Below are positions 34,984-43,919 of a stretch of DNA of 64,000 nucleotides, one piece after another (position 1 is the stretch's first letter; every line of letters begins with the position of its first letter). The position numbers and the translations under genes were made by a program. The stretch is from assembly GCA_964567295.1 (NCBI GenBank), contig CAZMLU010000002.1, forward strand, positions 1 to 64,000, in the 5' to 3' direction. The notes below the pieces were generated by a model. That model made no database searches. It worked only from the letters and a program-made list of their open reading frames with translations, and was not told where the DNA came from. Source of the DNA: SLJK01 sp964567295. Its GTDB lineage: Bacteria > Bacillota > Dethiobacteria > DTU022 > UBA8154.

Positions 34984-36036
34984 TCATATCAGCGGTTTTG
35001 AGAGCAGCTTCTCCATTAGTCCCAATAAAAGCCCTTCCTCAGAAACAAGTATGACTTCCTTTTCCAGAAACTCCATAACCGCTAATAAGGCAGAAGTTCC
35101 CGCCGCTATTATCTCAGCCCGCCGGGGTGCAAATGGAAGCAAGGTTCGTATTTCCTCCAGGGTACTGCTCAGAAAAATCTTTTCCCATCGCTCTACTTCT
35201 CTCTTTTTCAACGAATAACCGTGTACCGTTTCTGGCGAATACTCCTTCAATTCATGAAGTACTGCTGTCAAAGTAGTGACCGTTCCCCCTACAGCTACAA
35301 GCCCTCTCTTCCGCCAGTTAGAGAGGGCAGCAGACGTATCTCCGCTTATCTTGTTCATATGATCTTTTACTCTGGCCTTAAGCAGTACAGATAACTCCTC
35401 GTGCTTCTTTCTCTCCCGATCGACGGCAGAAAGGAGAGCATAAAATTCCTCGTGTAATCTAACAGCGCCAAAAGGGAAGGTTTGATATTTAAATTCTTCA
35501 TCTTCCACCCAGGCCAACTCCGTACTTCTACCGCCAAGGTCCAACACTAACCACTGCTCCAGGTCATCAAGGCTTTCTCCCGGTATTTCGAAGTATTTCT
35601 CCCGGTAAATTGCCCTTTCCCACATTTCCCGGGCTCCAGCCGACGAAGGTAAAACCATTAAGCCTTGCAACGCTCCCTTAAAACTCCAGTAGGCTTCCTC
35701 TTCAGGGCTTAACAACTGCACCGGAAAAGGAGATTTTTGGGCCATCTCTGACAAGAAACTGCTCCCGTCTGAAGCTTCACGCACCGCACTGGTAGTCACA
35801 ACCAGAGCTTCGTCAACCCCCTCAGAGAGGAGCACTTCCAGGAAACTCCTAAGTGCCTCCAGCGTACGACTTCTAGCCCGGGGCATAAGCTGACTTCCCG
35901 GCTGCAAACCTTCTCCCAACCTGGTCTCTACCAATTCTCTTCTTACTTCCTGCATCTTACCTTCACTCCACCAGGCAATGAGCAGGCGAAGGGAATTGCT
36001 CCCCACATCTATAACGCCCACTTTTTTCTTCAACAT
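34984..36036 (-). CDS. Ppx/GppA-family phosphatase
   Basis: 350 residues of the exopolyphosphatase/guanosine pentaphosphatase family. The N-terminal VGVIDVGSNSLRLLI and VLDLGGRSTELAW phosphate loops, EEAYWSF and VAVGGTVTTLTAV segments match. It lies where spoIIE is usually found in the Bacillus-type order (yabR to tilS). Which substrate (polyphosphate or ppGppp) is hydrolysed is not clear. Confidence 0.92.
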   Translation of the reverse strand: MLKKKVGVIDVGSNSLRLLIAWWSEGKMQEVRRELVETRLGEGLQPGSQLMPRARSRTLEALRSFLEVLLSEGVDEALVVTTSAVREASDGSSFLSEMAQKSPFPVQLLSPEEEAYWSFKGALQGLMVLPSSAGAREMWERAIYREKYFEIPGESLDDLEQWLVLDLGGRSTELAWVEDEEFKYQTFPFGAVRLHEEFYALLSAVDRERKKHEELSVLLKARVKDHMNKISGDTSAALSNWRKRGLVAVGGTVTTLTAVLHELKEYSPETVHGYSLKKREVERWEKIFLSSTLEEIRTLLPFAPRRAEIIAAGTSALLAVMEFLEKEVILVSEEGLLLGLMEKLLSKPLI

Positions 36037-36104
36037 TTACACAGCTCCTACCATAAAGGTAAATGCTGCCCGGGCACTAAACAATTAGGCAGCCAGGCAT
36101 AACC

Positions 36105-36150
36105 GCTTCTTAAAAGAGTATAGGCACCTGCGGGTGCCTATACTCAAGTC
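36105..36150 (-). terminator. Terminator downstream of yabR
   Basis: Perfect 13-bp arms GAGTATAGGCACC (36116-36128) and GGTGCCTATACTC (36133-36145) with a 4-base loop; on the minus strand TCTTTT follows. Confidence 0.85.
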
Positions 36151-36194
36151 TTCATTATTTATAATATTGATAACTCGTTAAGAGATAAAAATAT

Positions 36195-36596
36195 CTATCT
36201 AGAAGCCTCACCGCCGCCCCCTCTTTTTGAATCCGTATTCTTTTTCAAGTCCTGCTGCTTTTCATCGCTTTCCTTTAAAAACTTAGAAACTTTGTCTTCA
36301 AATGAAACTTTCGAAGGCATACTGCTCCTTTTGCGATGAGAACTATTTGAGCTAGAATCTTTCTGGGCTCGCTTAATTGATAGACCAATTTTACCATCGT
36401 CATTGACATTAAGCACCTTGACTGTTACCTTGTCTCTCTTCTGCAGGTGCTCGTTAATATCTTTTACATAGCTATCCGCCACCTCTGAGATATGAACAAG
36501 GCCAGTCTCCCCACTGGGTAACAAAACAAAAGCGCCGAAGTTTGTTATTCCAGTTACCACCCCTTCCACAATACTGCCTACTTTAAGCGACACCAT
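36195..36596 (-). CDS. yabR: S1 RNA-binding domain protein YabR
   Basis: 133 residues. The S1 domain (residues 1-75) reads GSIVEGVVTGITNFGAFVLL, SGETGLVHISEVA and DKVTVKVLNVNDDGKIGLSI; the rest is a charged, low-complexity tail (RKRSS, ending GGGGEASR). In Firmicutes this gene follows divIC, as it does here. Role in RNA or ribosome binding is inferred from the domain. GAAGGAGG lies 12 bases upstream. Confidence 0.93.
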   Translation of the reverse strand: MVSLKVGSIVEGVVTGITNFGAFVLLPSGETGLVHISEVADSYVKDINEHLQKRDKVTVKVLNVNDDGKIGLSIKRAQKDSSSNSSHRKRSSMPSKVSFEDKVSKFLKESDEKQQDLKKNTDSKRGGGGEASR

Positions 36597-36687
36597 CTTA
36601 ACAAAAGGTCCTCCTTCTAAATAATAGACTTTCTAACAAAAAATTATAGCGTCTTTTAATAGATTGTCAAGACCGGGGGAACATAAC

Positions 36688-36996
36688 TTATTCTCCCACT
36701 TGGAAAATTATTTCACCAGGCCTTACCATTCCCAGGTGACGTCGTGCTTCAATTTCAATATATTCCTCATCCTGAAGCAGTTCTGCCTCTCGTTGCAGAA
36801 GCTCTTTCTCTTCTTCCAACTCCGCCACCTCCGCCGTCAAATCTTCAAGCTCACTTTGGGCCTGCCAATATGCAAACACCTGCCCTAAGTAAAGAAAAAA
36901 AGCAACCCCCAACAAAGAAGCAATCAGAACTATCAATAAATTCCTGGAAAGGCTCTTTTTGGAACGGCCAGGATATTTTACCACCTTGCCACTCAT
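36688..36996 (-). CDS. divIC: Septum formation initiator DivIC/FtsB
   Basis: 102 residues: a short basic cytoplasmic tail (GRSKKSLSRN), one membrane helix (LLIVLIASLLGVAFFLYLG), then a coiled coil (LEDLTAEVAELEEEKELLQ) and the conserved end EARRHLGMVRPGEIIF. It forms a complex with FtsL and DivIB at the division site. It precedes yabR. Upstream, the usual hup, yabO, yabP and yabQ genes are missing. Confidence 0.93.
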   Translation of the reverse strand: MSGKVVKYPGRSKKSLSRNLLIVLIASLLGVAFFLYLGQVFAYWQAQSELEDLTAEVAELEEEKELLQREAELLQDEEYIEIEARRHLGMVRPGEIIFQVGE

Positions 36997-37184
36997 ATCA
37001 ATCGTCCTTCCCTTTCTTATTTCTATAATTTTGTATATCTTTGGATATCATTCTATCTTTTTCAAAAAAATCCTTCTTTATTCCATAATTTTTCTAGTAT
37101 TTCAGCGTTCTCCTAAAATGGTAAGGCAAAAACCAATAATTAGAGCCGGAGACCGTCCTTTCCTCTTTTAGGATAGCGCTCAGC
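36997..37184. other. Intergenic stretch between mazG and divIC, no gene
   Basis: About 190 AT-rich bases. In many Firmicutes several small genes (hup, yabO/rqcP, yabP, yabQ) lie here; no trace of them was recognised in any frame. Confidence 0.6.
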
Positions 37185-38690
37185 CTATTCATCCTCTCCA
37201 CTCTGGCCGCTGGTCCTTCCTCTTTTTTCCTGCTCCTTGGCCTCACCCCACCAGCGGTTTAGCTCCTCCAGGGTAAAAGCTGCATAATCTTTGCCACTTT
37301 TCTGCACCTGCTCTTCAATATACTGAAACCGCCTGCAAAACTTTTCTACCGTTTTTTCCAAGGCCGACTCCGAATCGACACCCAAAAAACGGGATACATT
37401 GACCAGAGAAAAAACCAGATCGCCAAGCTCCTCTTCAACCTTTTCCCGGTCACCCGCCAGGAAAACCTTATGTAATTCCTCAAGTTCTTCCGGAATCTTT
37501 TGCATCGCACCCTTAATCTCCGGCCAGTCAAAGCCAATCTCGGCGGCTTTTTTCTGTACCTTCTGAGCTTTCATAAGGGCGGGAAATTCAGCCGGGACTT
37601 CCAACAGCTGCCTGTTCCCTTTGCCTTTTTCCTTGCTTTTTATCTCCTGCCACCTTCGGCTGACCTCACCCGGAGTGCTGGCACTCTCCTCCTGGAAAAC
37701 ATGAGGATGGCGGCGGTGAATCTTTTTTGTTATGCCATCTATAACCTGCCACAAAGAAAAATCATCTTTTTCCGCAGCCAATTCACTGTGAAAAACAATC
37801 TGCAAAAGAAGATCGCCCAGTTCCTCGCACAATTCCTGAGGATCTCCCCCGTTTATTGCAGAGAGCACTTCATAGGCTTCCTCTAAAAGATAAGTCCTCA
37901 AAGATAGGTGATCCTGCTGCCTGTCCCATGGACAACCCCCGGTTGAGCGTAGTCGCTCCATCATATGCAGCATATCTCCCAGCAGATATCTCCTGGTAGG
38001 AGGCACCCTCAGAAAACACCAGCCGTGCAAGACCGCATCGATTTTTTCTAACTCACCCAGAGAACATGATTGGGAACCATTTATGAGCCCCCCTTCCTGA
38101 AAGAAAAGCAAGTGAACCTTTTGCTCTGCGGGAAAAAACCGGAGGAGCCTTCTCATAAGGGGAGTAAGCATAAAATACCCCCAGATATGACCTATCAGTA
38201 GTTCCCCTACAGGGGGCTGACGTAGCATATCCAGTGAAGCCGCATCCATAAGCACTGTCCCCTGTGTCAGGTCTGCCTGAATTTCTTCACTCACCACATA
38301 GTCCATAACAGCTCCCCACAAGTCCTCGGCGGGGAACATCTCTATCCGGATACCTGCCCCGGGGAACAAGCTATGAATATGCTTAAGCAGACTCAGGCCA
38401 GGCCAGGGTCTGCCAGGCAGTAATAAAAAGGCAGATCCCTTTTGCTGAATAATTCTAAGGATGTTTTCCGCAGCTTCTTTTTCCATTTCCCACAGCGATT
38501 TATCATCCTTTCCTTCCCTCAATTTTTCCAGTTCTATTACTTCCCTTTCCCTTTCCCGAAGAAAATCCCTTATTCCGTCAGTAGCCCCGTAGAGAAAAAT
38601 TTGTTTGACCCCGGAAAAACGTTCCTGCTCTACAACAAGCAGAGACTGTACATCTCCTTTACCCATCCCCAGGATATACAGTTCGCACAT
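37185..38690 (-). CDS. mazG: Nucleoside triphosphate pyrophosphohydrolase MazG with degenerate methylase domain (YabN-like)
   Basis: 501 residues. The C-terminal two thirds hold tandem MazG domains: CPWDRQQDHLSLRTYLLEE, ELCEELGDLLLQIVFH and, later, EELGDLVFSLVNVSRFL, the metal-binding EExxE/ExxD helices. The N-terminal 220 residues align in outline with the tetrapyrrole methylase domain of YabN (LYILGMGKGD; LLLPGRPWPGLSLL) but the SAM-binding motifs look eroded, so methylase activity is doubtful. It follows spoVB with its start two bases after that stop. Confidence 0.9.
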   Translation of the reverse strand: MCELYILGMGKGDVQSLLVVEQERFSGVKQIFLYGATDGIRDFLREREREVIELEKLREGKDDKSLWEMEKEAAENILRIIQQKGSAFLLLPGRPWPGLSLLKHIHSLFPGAGIRIEMFPAEDLWGAVMDYVVSEEIQADLTQGTVLMDAASLDMLRQPPVGELLIGHIWGYFMLTPLMRRLLRFFPAEQKVHLLFFQEGGLINGSQSCSLGELEKIDAVLHGWCFLRVPPTRRYLLGDMLHMMERLRSTGGCPWDRQQDHLSLRTYLLEEAYEVLSAINGGDPQELCEELGDLLLQIVFHSELAAEKDDFSLWQVIDGITKKIHRRHPHVFQEESASTPGEVSRRWQEIKSKEKGKGNRQLLEVPAEFPALMKAQKVQKKAAEIGFDWPEIKGAMQKIPEELEELHKVFLAGDREKVEEELGDLVFSLVNVSRFLGVDSESALEKTVEKFCRRFQYIEEQVQKSGKDYAAFTLEELNRWWGEAKEQEKRGRTSGQSGEDE

Positions 38691-38692
38691 AA

Positions 38693-40321
38693 CTATCTAC
38701 CTCCCATCAACCTGAAGCGCCGCGCCACCTTGATCAAAAAAGGACCCAATCGGGGTATTGCTTGTAGGTCCTCCCGGCGAACACCGCCGATCAAAAAAAG
38801 CACAAGCACGTACACCGCTGCAGACAGGGCAATAGAAGAAAACAGGGCTACCCCCTGGGCCATTCTCTCTGAAAACTGAACTACTACAAGAGCAAATAAC
38901 ATGCGGTAGATCAGCATTGCCGCTGCAGCCATTAAGATAGAAGCCCCCAGAGGTTTTAAAAACATTTCTCCAAATTGAAGACGACAACGTGTTAAAACGC
39001 TGACCCTTCTTACATTCAAAAGGGAGGCTACCATAAAACCGGCAACGGTAGAAAATGCCGCCCCCCCGATATTAATCTGGGGCTCAGCAGTAAGAAACCA
39101 ACTCAGGAGCAATTTTACCGCAGCCCCCAGCAACATATTTTTTACAGGGTCCATGGGGCGCCCCATCCCCTGCAGAATTCCGGAGGTAGATGTGTAAAGG
39201 GCAAGAAAGATAATACCAAATGATAATATGGAGAGGGGGTAAGCTGCGGAAAGATTATCGAAAAGCACTACGGTAGTTGGTTCTGCAAGCACGAAAAGCC
39301 CGGCAGAGGCAGGAATGCTGAAGAGTAGAGTAACCCGCAGCGCTATCTCCGTCCTGCTTCTAATAAGGGTGCTGTTTTGCAGCGTGTGAGCTTCCGATAT
39401 AGCCGGGACTAGGCTCATAGCCAAGGCGATAACAAGGATGATGGGGAACTGGATAACAGAATTAGCCATCCCGGTCAGCTGTCCGTATAAAGCAGTCGCA
39501 TGCTCAGTCGAAAAGCCGGCCGCAGCCAGGCGCAAGGGAACCACACTGAGATCCAACAAATTAATCAGGGGAATAACCAGGCTGCCCAGAGTAATAGGAA
39601 GGGAAAGAGCAAGAATACGATAAATTACCTGCAGAAAACTAAAAGAGCGATCCACGGGCTGTTCCATCATTTTAAGGCGGAAATCTCCCCTGTAGCGCAG
39701 ATAAATAAAAACCAGCACCAAAAGCCCCATTAAAGCACCGGCCACGGCGCCGAAAGCTGCCCCGGCCGCAGCAAACTCCAGGCTAACCGGAATCAGCATT
39801 AAGACTAAGAAAACCACTACTCCGATACGGCTAACCTGCTCCACCAACTGGGACAAAGCTGTAGGCATCATGTTTTGTTGTCCCTGGAAAAACCCTCGCA
39901 ATGCTGACATAATAGCTACCAAAAAAATAGCTGGAGAGATACTTACCAGGGAATAATAAGCACGGGGATCTTTGGCGATATTTTCCACAAAAAAATTGGC
40001 TCCAAGATACATGAGAAGGGAAAAAACCGCTCCTAAAAAAGTAAGGATAAGAAAAGAAGTTCGGAAAACACGGTAAGCACCATTATAATCCTTTTCAGCA
40101 ATATTCTCTGCTACCAGTTTGGAAACAGCAATAGGAATCCCTGCCGTAGAAATGGCCAGCAAAGTTGTATAAATTGGATAGGCCATCTGGTAGAGGCCAA
40201 TCCCCTCATCACCCATAATAGCTGCCAGAAAGACACGCAACCCCGCACCAAGGAAACGCGACAGCAATCCGGCCGTGCCCAATATTAAAGCACCCTTAAC
40301 AAAAGAAGACCCTCTGTACAA
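38693..40321 (-). CDS. Polysaccharide/lipid II-type flippase, SpoVB family
   Basis: 542 residues and about 14 helices of the MVF/MATE-like flippase family. FVKGALILGTAGLLSRFLGAGLR at the N-terminus and DEGIGLYQMAYPIYTTLLAISTAGIPIAVSKLV are typical of SpoVB/MurJ-like proteins. Gene order (before mazG and divIC) is that of B. subtilis spoVB/yabM. Start is TTG at 40321 with AGGGGG 11 bases upstream. It may supply lipid-linked precursors for vegetative wall or spore cortex. Confidence 0.9.
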   Translation of the reverse strand: MYRGSSFVKGALILGTAGLLSRFLGAGLRVFLAAIMGDEGIGLYQMAYPIYTTLLAISTAGIPIAVSKLVAENIAEKDYNGAYRVFRTSFLILTFLGAVFSLLMYLGANFFVENIAKDPRAYYSLVSISPAIFLVAIMSALRGFFQGQQNMMPTALSQLVEQVSRIGVVVFLVLMLIPVSLEFAAAGAAFGAVAGALMGLLVLVFIYLRYRGDFRLKMMEQPVDRSFSFLQVIYRILALSLPITLGSLVIPLINLLDLSVVPLRLAAAGFSTEHATALYGQLTGMANSVIQFPIILVIALAMSLVPAISEAHTLQNSTLIRSRTEIALRVTLLFSIPASAGLFVLAEPTTVVLFDNLSAAYPLSILSFGIIFLALYTSTSGILQGMGRPMDPVKNMLLGAAVKLLLSWFLTAEPQINIGGAAFSTVAGFMVASLLNVRRVSVLTRCRLQFGEMFLKPLGASILMAAAAMLIYRMLFALVVVQFSERMAQGVALFSSIALSAAVYVLVLFLIGGVRREDLQAIPRLGPFLIKVARRFRLMGGR

Positions 40322-40405
40322 AACACTACGGCCCCCTAATCACACAATTCTCTTTTCGCTTACTATCATCTTTTTCACTACTATATTATAGCATAGCAGC
40401 CTCAC

Positions 40406-40443
40406 AAAAAAAGCAGTAACTAAAGAATGTTACTACTTTTTTT
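40406..40443. repeat. Terminator-like inverted repeat in a divergent promoter region
   Basis: Arms AAAAAAAGCAGTAAC (40406-40420) and GTTACTACTTTTTTT (40429-40443) pair over 15 positions with one wobble and an 8-base loop. Both neighbouring genes start away from it, so it is not at a gene end. The TATAAT at about 40391-40386 (minus strand) of spoVB is close by. Confidence 0.6.
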
Positions 40444-40613
40444 ACAAAAACAGGGTTAAACGTAGAGCAAACACTCTTCCGCAAAGGGAAATAAAACCAA
40501 AAAATGAAAACATTTTATATTATATTTTAAGTTTAGAGCAGGAAACAGATCTAAACATAACGAATCTCACTGTTTAAAACTGTGATCTAAATAAGAATGG
40601 AGGAATGCCCATA

Positions 40614-42029
40614 ATGTCTGCCTACAACAGGGTAACTCCCGAAATCATATCGCAACTGATAGAAATCCTGGGAACAGCCCATCTCATCCATGACAACCCC
40701 GAAAAGATGGAGCCCTACAGTCACGATGAGGTCTTTGAAAAAGGCTATGCCAGCATGCCGGAAGTGGTAGTTAAGCCCTCGCGCACTGAAGAAATAGCCC
40801 GCATCATGCAGCTTGCCAATCGCGAAATGATACCGGTCACACCACGGGGAGCAGGAAGCGGGCTCTCCGGTGGAGCCGTCCCCGCCTTTGGCGGAATAGT
40901 GCTCTCGCTAGAACGCATGAATAAAATTCTGGAAATAGACAAAGAGAATCTCATGACCGTGGTAGAACCCGGAGTGATTACCAATGAACTTAGCAAGATA
41001 CTGCAGGGAGAGGGGCTCTTCTACGCAGGCTACCCCCTAAGCCTGGAAACCTGTTTTATAGGGGGGAATGTGGCAGAAAACGCCGGAGGAGCCAAAACCA
41101 TTAAGTACGGCGTTACAGGTCGCTATGTCCAGGGCTTGGAAGTTGTTTTGCCCACAGGAGAAATTATTAACCTTGGAGGAAAACGTCTCAAAGATGTCAC
41201 CGGTTACGATCTAATTCACCTGCTGGTAGGCTCGGAAGGAACACTGGGTATTTTCACCAGGATAACTCTGGGACTACTGCCGCTTCCCCCAGAATCGGTA
41301 TCCCTTCTGATTCCTTTTAAAAACCTGGAAACCGCCGTCAAGACTGCACCGCAGATGATGGTCGCTACAGGTATAACCCCCTGTGCCATAGAGTTGATGG
41401 ACAGCAAATGCATCGAAATCAGCTGCCGCCTCATCAATGACAAAGTCCCTTACCAGAAAGAAGCAGAAAGCTTCCTGCTCATCGAAGTGGACGGCACGGC
41501 TCAACAGGTTGAAAATGATTATAACGCCCTTGCAGACTTCTGCCTGGAAAACGGTGCCCTGGACGCTTACGTAGCCAACACCCCTTCTACAAGGGAGCGT
41601 TTTTGGAACATCCGAAAAAGCATCTCCGATGCCCTTAAGGCTTACTACCCGGGTAATGCAGCAGAAGATATTGTCGTTCCTCCCGCATCAATCCCCGTTC
41701 TATTGGAAGAAGCCTACCGTCTCACCGAAGAGCATGGTCTGGAGTGCTTAAGCTTTGGACACTTGGGCGACGGCAACGCTCACATTCACCTACTACCGGA
41801 CGAAAATATTCCAGCAGATAAGTGGCAAGAAGCGGTAGACACCATCCTGTCCAGGCTGTATCGGACGGCACATGAAATGGGAGGCACAATTAGCGGAGAA
41901 CACGGGATCGGGCATAAAAGAAAGAAATACCTCCACCTGGTGTTGGACGAACCGGAGCTTTCCCTGATGCGCAGAATAAAAGAAGCCTTTGATCCCAACT
42001 ATATCTTAAACCCGGGCAAAATCATTTAA
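40614..42029 (+). CDS. FAD-linked 2-hydroxyacid oxidase/dehydrogenase (GlcD-like)
   Basis: About 471 residues with an N-terminal FAD-binding domain (VTPRGAGSGLSGGAVP, GGNVAENAGGAKTIKYG) and the C-terminal FAD-oxidase domain ending GEHGIGHKRKKYL, DPNYILNPGKII. Related proteins oxidise glycolate or D-lactate. An electron-transfer partner (Fe-S GlcF-like protein or ETF) is not adjacent. GGAGG is one base from ATG 40605 but ten from ATG 40614, so 40614 is preferred. Stands as a single gene convergent with the phosphoesterase. Confidence 0.92.
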   Translation: MSAYNRVTPEIISQLIEILGTAHLIHDNPEKMEPYSHDEVFEKGYASMPEVVVKPSRTEEIARIMQLANREMIPVTPRGAGSGLSGGAVPAFGGIVLSLERMNKILEIDKENLMTVVEPGVITNELSKILQGEGLFYAGYPLSLETCFIGGNVAENAGGAKTIKYGVTGRYVQGLEVVLPTGEIINLGGKRLKDVTGYDLIHLLVGSEGTLGIFTRITLGLLPLPPESVSLLIPFKNLETAVKTAPQMMVATGITPCAIELMDSKCIEISCRLINDKVPYQKEAESFLLIEVDGTAQQVENDYNALADFCLENGALDAYVANTPSTRERFWNIRKSISDALKAYYPGNAAEDIVVPPASIPVLLEEAYRLTEEHGLECLSFGHLGDGNAHIHLLPDENIPADKWQEAVDTILSRLYRTAHEMGGTISGEHGIGHKRKKYLHLVLDEPELSLMRRIKEAFDPNYILNPGKII

Positions 42030-42036
42030 AACAATT

Positions 42037-42753
42037 TCAAGTGTAAATACCGAAAACACTTAAATCAATAGGACGAGGTTTAAAAAACAGGTAATCGCAG
42101 GCGGTAAGATAATAAGTGATACCATCAACTTCCCCCTCTACTGCTTTAGCATGGTCTTCCCCGTGCAGATGCCCGTAAAGGCATATTTTGACCTCAAAAG
42201 ATTTCATAATCTCCACAAATCCGCTCCCTGCTCGCCGGTTTGAAAAAGGAGGATAGTGCAGTGTCACGATAATATCTTCGTATCCATCCTGACGGGCATT
42301 CTTTAATGACATCTCCAGGCGCAGTAGTTCTCTGTTATAAACTTTTTCATCATCCTGTCCGCTCTTTCCCTGCGCAGGAACGGACCATCCCCGAGTTCCG
42401 CATAGTGCAATTCTATCGGCAAAAGGGTGGTAATTGTTCTGCAGCGCATACATGCTTTCAGGAAGCGCCGCTTTCACCTTTGCATAACTCTGCCACCAGT
42501 AATCGTGATTCCCTTTAAAGAGAACTTTTTGCCCGGGCAAACTATCTACAAAGGCAAAATCTTCCCTCGCCTCCTCTAATTTCATAGCCCAGGAAAGATC
42601 CCCCCCCAAAACAACAACATCCTCCGCTGTGACTGCTGCTTCCCAATTTTTCTTAAGTTTAAGATGGTGGTCCTGCCAATGCTCGCCAAAAATATTCATC
42701 GGCTTTTCACCACCCAGTGAAAGGTGAAGATCGCTTATGGCGAAAAGGCGCAT
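42037..42753 (-). CDS. Metallophosphoesterase
   Basis: 238 residues. Calcineurin-like motifs: ISDLHLS near the N-terminus, VVLGGDLSWAM, LFKGNHDYWW, VTLHYPPFSN and LYGHLHGE, which together bind two metal ions. Belongs to a group of conserved clostridial phosphoesterases of unknown substrate. ATG with CAGGGGGT upstream. Confidence 0.92.
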   Translation of the reverse strand: MRLFAISDLHLSLGGEKPMNIFGEHWQDHHLKLKKNWEAAVTAEDVVVLGGDLSWAMKLEEAREDFAFVDSLPGQKVLFKGNHDYWWQSYAKVKAALPESMYALQNNYHPFADRIALCGTRGWSVPAQGKSGQDDEKVYNRELLRLEMSLKNARQDGYEDIIVTLHYPPFSNRRAGSGFVEIMKSFEVKICLYGHLHGEDHAKAVEGEVDGITYYLTACDYLFFKPRPIDLSVFGIYT

Positions 42754-42802
42754 CTAGTTTTACCCCCTGAAAATTAATGTTTGCTCTTCACCGCAATAAC
42801 CC

Positions 42803-42831
42803 TTGAACAAAAAAATAATATATGCTACTAT
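42803..42831 (+). promoter_or_regulatory. Promoter of tRNA-Leu
   Basis: TTGAAC (42803-42808), 17 bases, TACTAT (42826-42831), 14 bases before the mature tRNA 5' end. Confidence 0.6.
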
Positions 42832-42844
42832 TTTAACATAAGAT

Positions 42845-42929
42845 GCGGGCGTGGCGGAACTGGCAGACGCGCAGGACTTAGGATCCTGTGGGGCAACCCG
42901 TGGGGGTTCAAATCCCTTCGCCCGCACCA
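42845..42929 (+). tRNA. tRNA-Leu (anticodon UAG)
   Basis: Acceptor arms GCGGGCG (42845-42851) and CGCCCGC (42919-42925), discriminator A and encoded CCA. The anticodon stem CAGGA/TCCTG holds the loop CTTAGGA with anticodon TAG. A long variable arm (GGGGCAACCCGTGG region) confirms a class II leucine tRNA. Confidence 0.95.
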
Positions 42930-42995
42930 ACTATTTTATCGGGGTTTGTGAGTAGGTACTGTAATAGCTTGGATTTTTCTGCATAAAAAAGCAAA

Positions 42996-43022
42996 ACAAA
43001 ACCGGGAGTTGCCACTCCCGGC
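42996..43022 (-). terminator. Terminator of the Asp23/AmaP/DUF2273 unit
   Basis: Arms CCGGGAGT (43002-43009) and ACTCCCGG (43014-43021); on the minus strand followed by TTTTGTTTTGC. About 42 bases after the DUF2273 stop. Confidence 0.85.
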
Positions 43023-43063
43023 AATGGTAGAAAATCATTATAAACCCTTCTTATAGCAAGGTC

Positions 43064-43291
43064 CTATTTTTTTGGCAAAGGCAGTTTTTGCCAGGCTTTA
43101 TCAATAACCCTGTGCAGTCCCTCTCCCTGTTCATATTTCCCCCCCAGATAGATTCCGACTAATATTAGTATAATTATTAATAAAGCCTTCCAGAAACCGA
43201 ACAATAAGAATAGAATTGCCACTAAAAAGCCCAGGAAGCCGCCCACTACTTTTCCCCAGTTTTCACTCAGCAACCTGTATATATCCTTCAA
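43064..43291 (-). CDS. DUF2273 small membrane protein
   Basis: 75 residues with two adjacent helices (GGFLGFLVAILFLLFGF and ALLIIILILVGIYLGG) and a basic end. DUF2273 proteins are regularly found with Asp23 and AmaP, as here. TTG start following AAAGGTGTG. Probably anchors or modulates the Asp23 envelope complex (inference). Confidence 0.88.
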   Translation of the reverse strand: MKDIYRLLSENWGKVVGGFLGFLVAILFLLFGFWKALLIIILILVGIYLGGKYEQGEGLHRVIDKAWQKLPLPKK

Positions 43292-43306
43292 TTCTCTTTC
43301 ACACCT

Positions 43307-43861
43307 TTAATGAGCAGATTTTTGTATTTTCTCCCTGGCTACACCTTCAACCAAGATCTTTACTTCCGCTACAGTGATCCCACTCATCTCCTCCACGTAC
43401 TCGCGAACCTTTTCTTGGAGCTCACTCATAATTTCCTGGATCGGCAGGCCAGGTATAGTTTGAATGCGAATATTAATGGTAAGCCCCTGCTCCGTAGAAC
43501 TAATTCGCGTATTTACGTCACGAATACCTTTTACCTGTTTAGATGCTGTTAAAACCATGCTATCAATGGCTTCAAAGGAGATCCTTAACTCCCATTTTTC
43601 ATCGGTATGGCTTACGATATTTTTCCCTTCTTTCTTTCTTTTTCGCCGAGAGAACGAAGCAATTAATAACACTCCCAGAATTACAAGAACAAAACCAAGA
43701 ACGGTATAATTATAATCTCCGACTAATAAGAGCAGGTCAAATCTTGTATATGGAAAAATATTCGGGTCCATGACATTCAGAGATAAAAATAATAACAACA
43801 CCCCTGCCACAAGTATTATAATACCTACAATTACTGATATAATGCGAGATACTATTCCCAT
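43307..43861 (-). CDS. amaP: Alkaline shock protein membrane anchor AmaP-like
   Basis: About 184 residues. Two N-terminal helices (IISVIVGIIILVAGVLLLFL and a second near residue 60) are followed by a basic stretch RRKRKKEG and a C-terminal Asp23-like domain (ISFEAIDSMVLTASKQVKG). AmaP anchors Asp23 to the membrane in staphylococci. ATG at 43861 has AAGGAG eight bases upstream. The assembly gap lies between this gene and asp23. Confidence 0.85.
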   Translation of the reverse strand: MGIVSRIISVIVGIIILVAGVLLLFLSLNVMDPNIFPYTRFDLLLLVGDYNYTVLGFVLVILGVLLIASFSRRKRKKEGKNIVSHTDEKWELRISFEAIDSMVLTASKQVKGIRDVNTRISSTEQGLTINIRIQTIPGLPIQEIMSELQEKVREYVEEMSGITVAEVKILVEGVAREKIQKSAH

Positions 43862-43919
43862 TGTCACAACTCCTTTCTCTCCTTTTCAGGAAAGAAACCA
43901 GATTCACCTTCCGATGCCC

